64,000 nucleotides of DNA, taken from Kamptonema formosum PCC 10802 (GTDB taxonomy: Bacteria; Cyanobacteriota; Cyanobacteriia; Cyanobacteriales; Oscillatoriaceae). Made by a program: the position numbers and the translations under genes. Positions 60,746 through 64,000 of the stretch are shown piece by piece (the stretch's first letter is position 1; every line of letters begins with the position of its first letter). Location of the stretch: NCBI RefSeq assembly GCF_000332335.1, contig NZ_KB235948.1:3986873-4050872 (forward strand), written 5' to 3'. The notes under the pieces were generated by a model. The model was not told the DNA's origin. It was given only the letters and a program-made list of their open reading frames with translations, and searched no databases.

Positions 60746-61568
60746 TTGGCTCGCCCTCGCGCTTCGCGCTTCGCTCTCACGCTCATCTCTAGAAAACCGC
60801 GCCATCTCCAAACCGGCTACTCCTATCATATCACCACTCGCTGCAATAATCGCGAGTTCAAATTATCTCGGCGCGACTGCCGGGAGGTGTTTCTCTATGC
60901 GATTAAGAAAGCGCTGGACAAATATCAATTCAAACTGTACGCCCTCTGCATTATGTCCAACCACGTCCACTATCTCATCGAGCCGGCGCAGTCGGAAGAT
61001 TTGCCCAAAATTATGCACTTTCTCAACTGGTATACTGCCATGTGTTTCAACCGCATGCTTGGGCGCACCGGCCATTTTTGGGAAAAGCGGTATTACTGCG
61101 ACGGTTTTGCGCCATCAGAAGCGGGAACGCGCTTTAAACACGCTCCGCTACATTCACGGCAACCCCAAAGCTGCCAAAATGCGCAAAGGCTTTTTCTATG
61201 ATTTCAGCAACTATGGAAGTTACGAACGCCTGACAGATGATGGACTCACCCAATGGCATCCAGCTTTCTTGCAACTGGGCTTCCCTCTTGAGGAGTGTGC
61301 CCAGAAATATCGAGGATTTTGCCAAAAGTACAAACCCAAGGGAAAAACCTCAGCCATATCCCACTGGGGGAGCCGGCTTTTAGCTGGGGTTCATATCAAT
61401 CCTTCTCCTGATAAGAAGCGCTCAACAAAGGCCAATCCCACTCAGAAAGTGGCCGGACAAAGGGGGTGCCAGGTATCGGAAAACGAGTTGTGGCACAGGT
61501 TGTGCGGAAGTTTATCGAGGCAAATCGAGCGCCTTGGGAAGCGGGGAAAGACTTTTGACATTTTTTGA
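60746..61568 (+). pseudogene. REP-associated tyrosine transposase (RAYT), frameshifted
   Basis: RAYT proteins are Y1/HUH enzymes related to IS200 transposases and linked to REP palindromes. The HUH motif is in MSNHVHYLIEP near residue 70, with LGRTGHFWEKRYYCDGF after it. Near 61115 the frame shifts: RERALNTLRYIHGNPKAAKM, FFYDFSNYGSYERLTDDGLT and further continue in another frame. A second single-base loss near 61485 (compare 62487-62573) corrupts the C-terminus. It starts at a TTG at 60746 or nearby. No full protein can be made without frameshifting. Confidence 0.85.
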
Positions 61569-61629
61569 GGGGAGTGCTATAGTATCTTCGAGGGTGCTAT
61601 GATGGCCGGGTGCGCTGCTCCTCGATTGC

Positions 61630-61797
61630 CTAGAAGCTGCTCTTCCTCTTTTCCTCCTTTCCCTTCGACAACCCCCCGACGATCGCACTCAGCTCGCCCT
61701 CGGACAAACTATCATAGTCATAGTCCCGCACGACGTCGCCCTCGGCACCGGCTGCTGTCGCGCTCGGATTGCGTTGCTCAATCTTATTGCTTTTGAT
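61630..61797 (-). pseudogene. Double-glycine-leader RiPP precursor, start codon altered
   Basis: This is the paralogue of the intact gene at 62708. The leader KSNKIEQ...ATAAGAEGDVVRDYDYD ends in SLSEGELSAIVGG, a double-glycine cleavage motif; the remaining core is only LSKGKEEKRKSSF. Where the other copy has ATG after CCAGGAGTAACA, this copy has ATC, so the normal start is lost; a TTG at 61845 is the only upstream candidate. It is probably non-functional, though translation from an unusual start cannot be excluded. Confidence 0.7.
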
Positions 61798-62486
61798 TGT
61801 TACTCCTGGGTGTTCCACCAGAACGTAAGTTGCGTCGTCAGTCAAAAGGCTCCCCGACTGATTTTTTCCTAGCTCGACGGGTAGGCTTCGCTCGACGGGT
61901 AGGCTTTCTGACTTACCTCTTTAGTATTGCACGCACACACAGGAGTCGTCAAGAGGTTTTGTCAAATAATTTTTTCAAATTCAGGACTGGATCTGGTTGG
62001 CACAATGTGGGGATGAAACGGTAGGGGCAATCCCCCGGGTAAAGCCCCAAAAAGAGAACGGGGCAGTCTCCGTGGGCAGGGCTGTTTCATTCTCCGATAA
62101 ATTACGCACGCCTCGCCTCTACATTTAGGGTTAGATAGAAAGATTTGCGTAAATACCGAGAGAATAAAACAGATATCGTCTCCGTGGGGTGCCATTACCA
62201 TAAGACATATCATCCTCTTATCGCAGTGCTTCTATCTGTCTAATCAACTTGCGACTATCGCATTTTCATATCTCCTTAACCAATACAGTGCAGCGAGAGC
62301 GAATTCCTCATCGAGAAGGGCGGGCACTTTCCACGACGCGCCCCTCCTGTGGCGGGATTCAATTAAATTGGTATATAGCGGTTTTCAGTCCGATGAAGTA
62401 CACGCAAGAAACCCGGCTTCTTAAACAAGCCGGGTTTCTATAGGGTTTCCACTTCTGGAAGTTGCCACCGCCGCCAGGAGTGCCCG

Positions 62487-62573
62487 GTATCGGAAAACGA
62501 GTTAGTGGCAAAGGTTGTGCGGAAGTTTATCGAGGCTAATCGAGCGCCTTGGGAAGCGGGGAAAGACTTTTGA
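62487..62573 (+). pseudogene. Duplicated 3' fragment of the RAYT gene
   Basis: The frame VSENELVAKVVRKFIEANRA then PWEAGKDF and stop is the uncorrupted form of the C-terminus seen, with one base missing, at 61470-61558. Only these 28 codons are present. The fragment precedes the second RiPP gene exactly as the RAYT end precedes the first. Confidence 0.85.
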
Positions 62574-62707
62574 CATTTTTTAGGTCAGTGCTAGGATAAG
62601 AGAGGCATTAGAGAGTTGCCAAACGCCCTCGACTACCCTTCCCTTTTATTTTCTCTCTATTGTCGGAAGTTGAGTCCTAAGTCGGAAGTTGAGTCGGGAC
62701 TTGCCCC

Positions 62708-62974
62708 CTACACAACATAAAATACGCTTATAAAATGGCTTAACTGACGCTGAATCTCCCCCACAAGAGCCCCATCAACCCCGACGGAGGCCAGCCCGCC
62801 AACCAACGTGAGTGTACTCGCCGTACTCGCCGCCGGGGCAGCCGGGGTAGTAGCGCCGCCCACGATCGACTCTAGCTCGCCGTCGGACAAACTATTCTGG
62901 TCACGCACGACGTCGTCGCCCTCGGCACCGGCTGCAGTCGCGTTGGAATTGCGCTCAATCTTATTGCTTTTCAT
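62708..62974 (-). CDS. Double-glycine-leader RiPP (bacteriocin-like) precursor
   Basis: ATG 62974 follows AGGAG at 6 nt. The 88-residue peptide has a hydrophilic leader (MKSNKIERNSNATAAGAEGD, then DVVRDQNSLSDGELESIVGG), where LSxGELxxIVGG is a classic double-glycine leader end cut by PCAT-type C39 peptidase transporters. The core of about 49 residues is Ala/Thr/Ser-rich, then Gly/Val-rich (LVGGLASVGVDGALVGEI) and hydrophobic at the end. There are no Cys residues, so lanthionine rings are impossible; the core could be an unmodified class II-like bacteriocin or carry other modifications. No transporter or modifying enzyme is in the window. Confidence 0.8.
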   Translation of the reverse strand: MKSNKIERNSNATAAGAEGDDVVRDQNSLSDGELESIVGGATTPAAPAASTASTLTLVGGLASVGVDGALVGEIQRQLSHFISVFYVV

Positions 62975-63455
62975 TGTTACTCCTGGGTGTTTCACCAGAA
63001 AGTTTAGATTTGCGTCGTCAGTCTAAGGGTTCCCGACTGATTTTTTCCTAGCTCGACGGGTAGGCTCTCTGACTTACCTCTTTAGTATTGCACGCAGACA
63101 CAGGAGTCGTCAAGAGGTTTTGTCAAATCATGCACATGAATTTTTATAGCGCGGCTTTAATGGGCGCAAGGCGTGCACCGGCTCTTACAAAACCCCCGCC
63201 ACCGCCGATTGCTTCCCCCCAGGCTCGCATACTGTTGTTAATCTGCAACTGCAACATAAATTTACACGTTTAACATTGAAAAAATAAGCGCCCTAGTGTT
63301 GTGCGGCAATTGGGCCACTGATAGCCCAATATGACTGCTCCTATATCAGAGGTTAGGGGCGGGTTTCTCGGTGTTGTCGCGCTTGTGGCACTCTTTGTGG
63401 GTGAAAGAGCCCCTACATGATGTTAAACCCTGCGCCCTAAGTGCCTACTGCTATA

Positions 63456-63592
63456 AAACCCTTGCCGAAGCGGGTTTTGTCTGTATAGCTGCGGTTTCAA
63501 CCGCCCTATATTGGGCGCGAAGATTAGCAACCTCGAAAACCCTTGCCGAAGCGGGTTTTGTCTGTATAGCTGCGGTTTCAACCGCCCTATAT
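63456..63592. repeat. Direct copies of a 56-bp repeat
   Basis: Copies at 63456-63511 and 63537-63592 share AAACCCTTGCCGAAGCGGGT and GTATAGCTGCGGTTTCAACC. The same TATAGCTGCGGTTTCAACCG word occurs inside the MITE-like element near 36465. Sequence 63340-63455 is a diverged copy of 60590-60710. Confidence 0.9.
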
Positions 63593-63609
63593 GACTGCTG
63601 CTATACATG

Positions 63610-64000
63610 TTACCGCCGCAAAAGTGGTAGGGGGTACTATCTTTTTCCACCCTGCTGTGGTAGACTCTTTATTATAATGGGAATCTGTGCCGAAATTTTA
63701 GGGCGGCCCCCACTCAAGTGTTAACTTGTGATTCTAGAAGACTACCACGAGCCGGCACACCCTGTCAACTATGAACCCCCGTGCCGGTCAAACCGCAACA
63801 AAACTTAACCGCTGACCGGCAGCCACTGTCCCTGCAAAAGCCCCAGCTCGCTTGATAAAGTCTTTACAATCTTTTTATATGTCACCGCCACAAAAGTGAT
63901 GGGGGGTACTATCTTTTTCCACCCTGCCGTGGTAGACTCTTTCTTATAATGGGAATTTGTGCCAAAATTTTAGGGCGGCTCTTACTCCATTATAATCTTT
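63610..64000. repeat. Diverged relatives of the 253-bp unit, cut by window edge
   Basis: Two units, from about 63610 and 63880, share GGGGTACTATCTTTTTCC, GTGGTAGACTCTTT and GGGAATCTGTGCC with the array at 59402-60545. Both have a perfect TATAAT (63673-63678 and 63945-63950) where the array has TATAGT or TAGAGT. The remainder of each unit has diverged. Confidence 0.85.

Overview
The window is chromosomal DNA of a cyanobacterium. It encodes photosystem II D1 (psbA), a ferredoxin-type glutamate synthase of 1555 residues, the fused pantothenate/CMP kinase gene panC-cmk typical of cyanobacteria, the deazaflavin enzyme CofG, Hanks-type kinases with cyanobacterial accessory domains, and an RTX protein with the C-terminal block usual in cyanobacteria. 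HIP1 octamers (GCGATCGC) occur but are sparse, while CCGGCA/TGCCGG words are very common. The heavy load of dispersed repeats, an IS element, MITE-like elements, gene remnants and RiPP precursors resembles large filamentous (Oscillatoriales-like) genomes, but I cannot name a genus.

Layout. 1-12.9 kb: a hypothetical gene cut by the window edge, a DyP peroxidase, an RTX protein, an ATP-grasp PGM1-type ligase convergent with a 2OG-Fe dioxygenase, an HpcH/HpaI aldolase, a doubly frameshifted MgsA-like gene, a phosphodiester glycosidase family protein, an MBL-fold hydrolase and aroC. 13.1-14.6 kb: a complete IS4-type insertion with an 11-bp target duplication. 14.7-24.7 kb: an SDR protein, a SnoaL-like protein, a DUF3598 protein, psbA with recognisable promoter and terminator, cofG, tRNA-Cys, a Ser/Thr kinase, TPR and HEAT proteins and a D,D-carboxypeptidase. 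24.9-27.6 kb is a scrambled accessory stretch: a psbA fragment joined in frame to a glycine-rich-domain gene, a perfect hairpin, a small ribbon-helix-helix protein, an antirepressor/nuclease-like gene and a broken relative. 28-34.5 kb: purM, an RlpA-like lipoprotein, panC-cmk, a polysaccharide deacetylase and a small membrane protein. 34.5-40.5 kb: repeats, remnants, a 403-bp MITE-like element and a large kinase-FGE fusion. 40.5-48.2 kb: Fd-GOGAT and a second phosphodiester glycosidase protein. 49.5-57.1 kb: a cupin, an IscA-like protein, the str cluster (rpsL-rpsG-fusA-tufA-rpsJ) and a Lon-substrate-domain protein. 57.2-64 kb: a CreD-like membrane protein, then about 5 kb of repeats with a decayed RAYT transposase and a duplicated double-glycine-leader RiPP precursor locus.

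How parts fit. The str cluster is the only clear operon-like translation block, with its own promoter before rpsL and a strong hairpin after rpsJ. Most other housekeeping genes are single and separated by repeat-rich spacers. The main candidates for unusual biology are the kinase-FGE protein, whose last 40 residues look like a diversity-generating-retroelement variable region; the duplicated GG-leader peptide genes; the 253-bp tandem array with a promoter-like element in each unit; and several families of small mobile palindromes.
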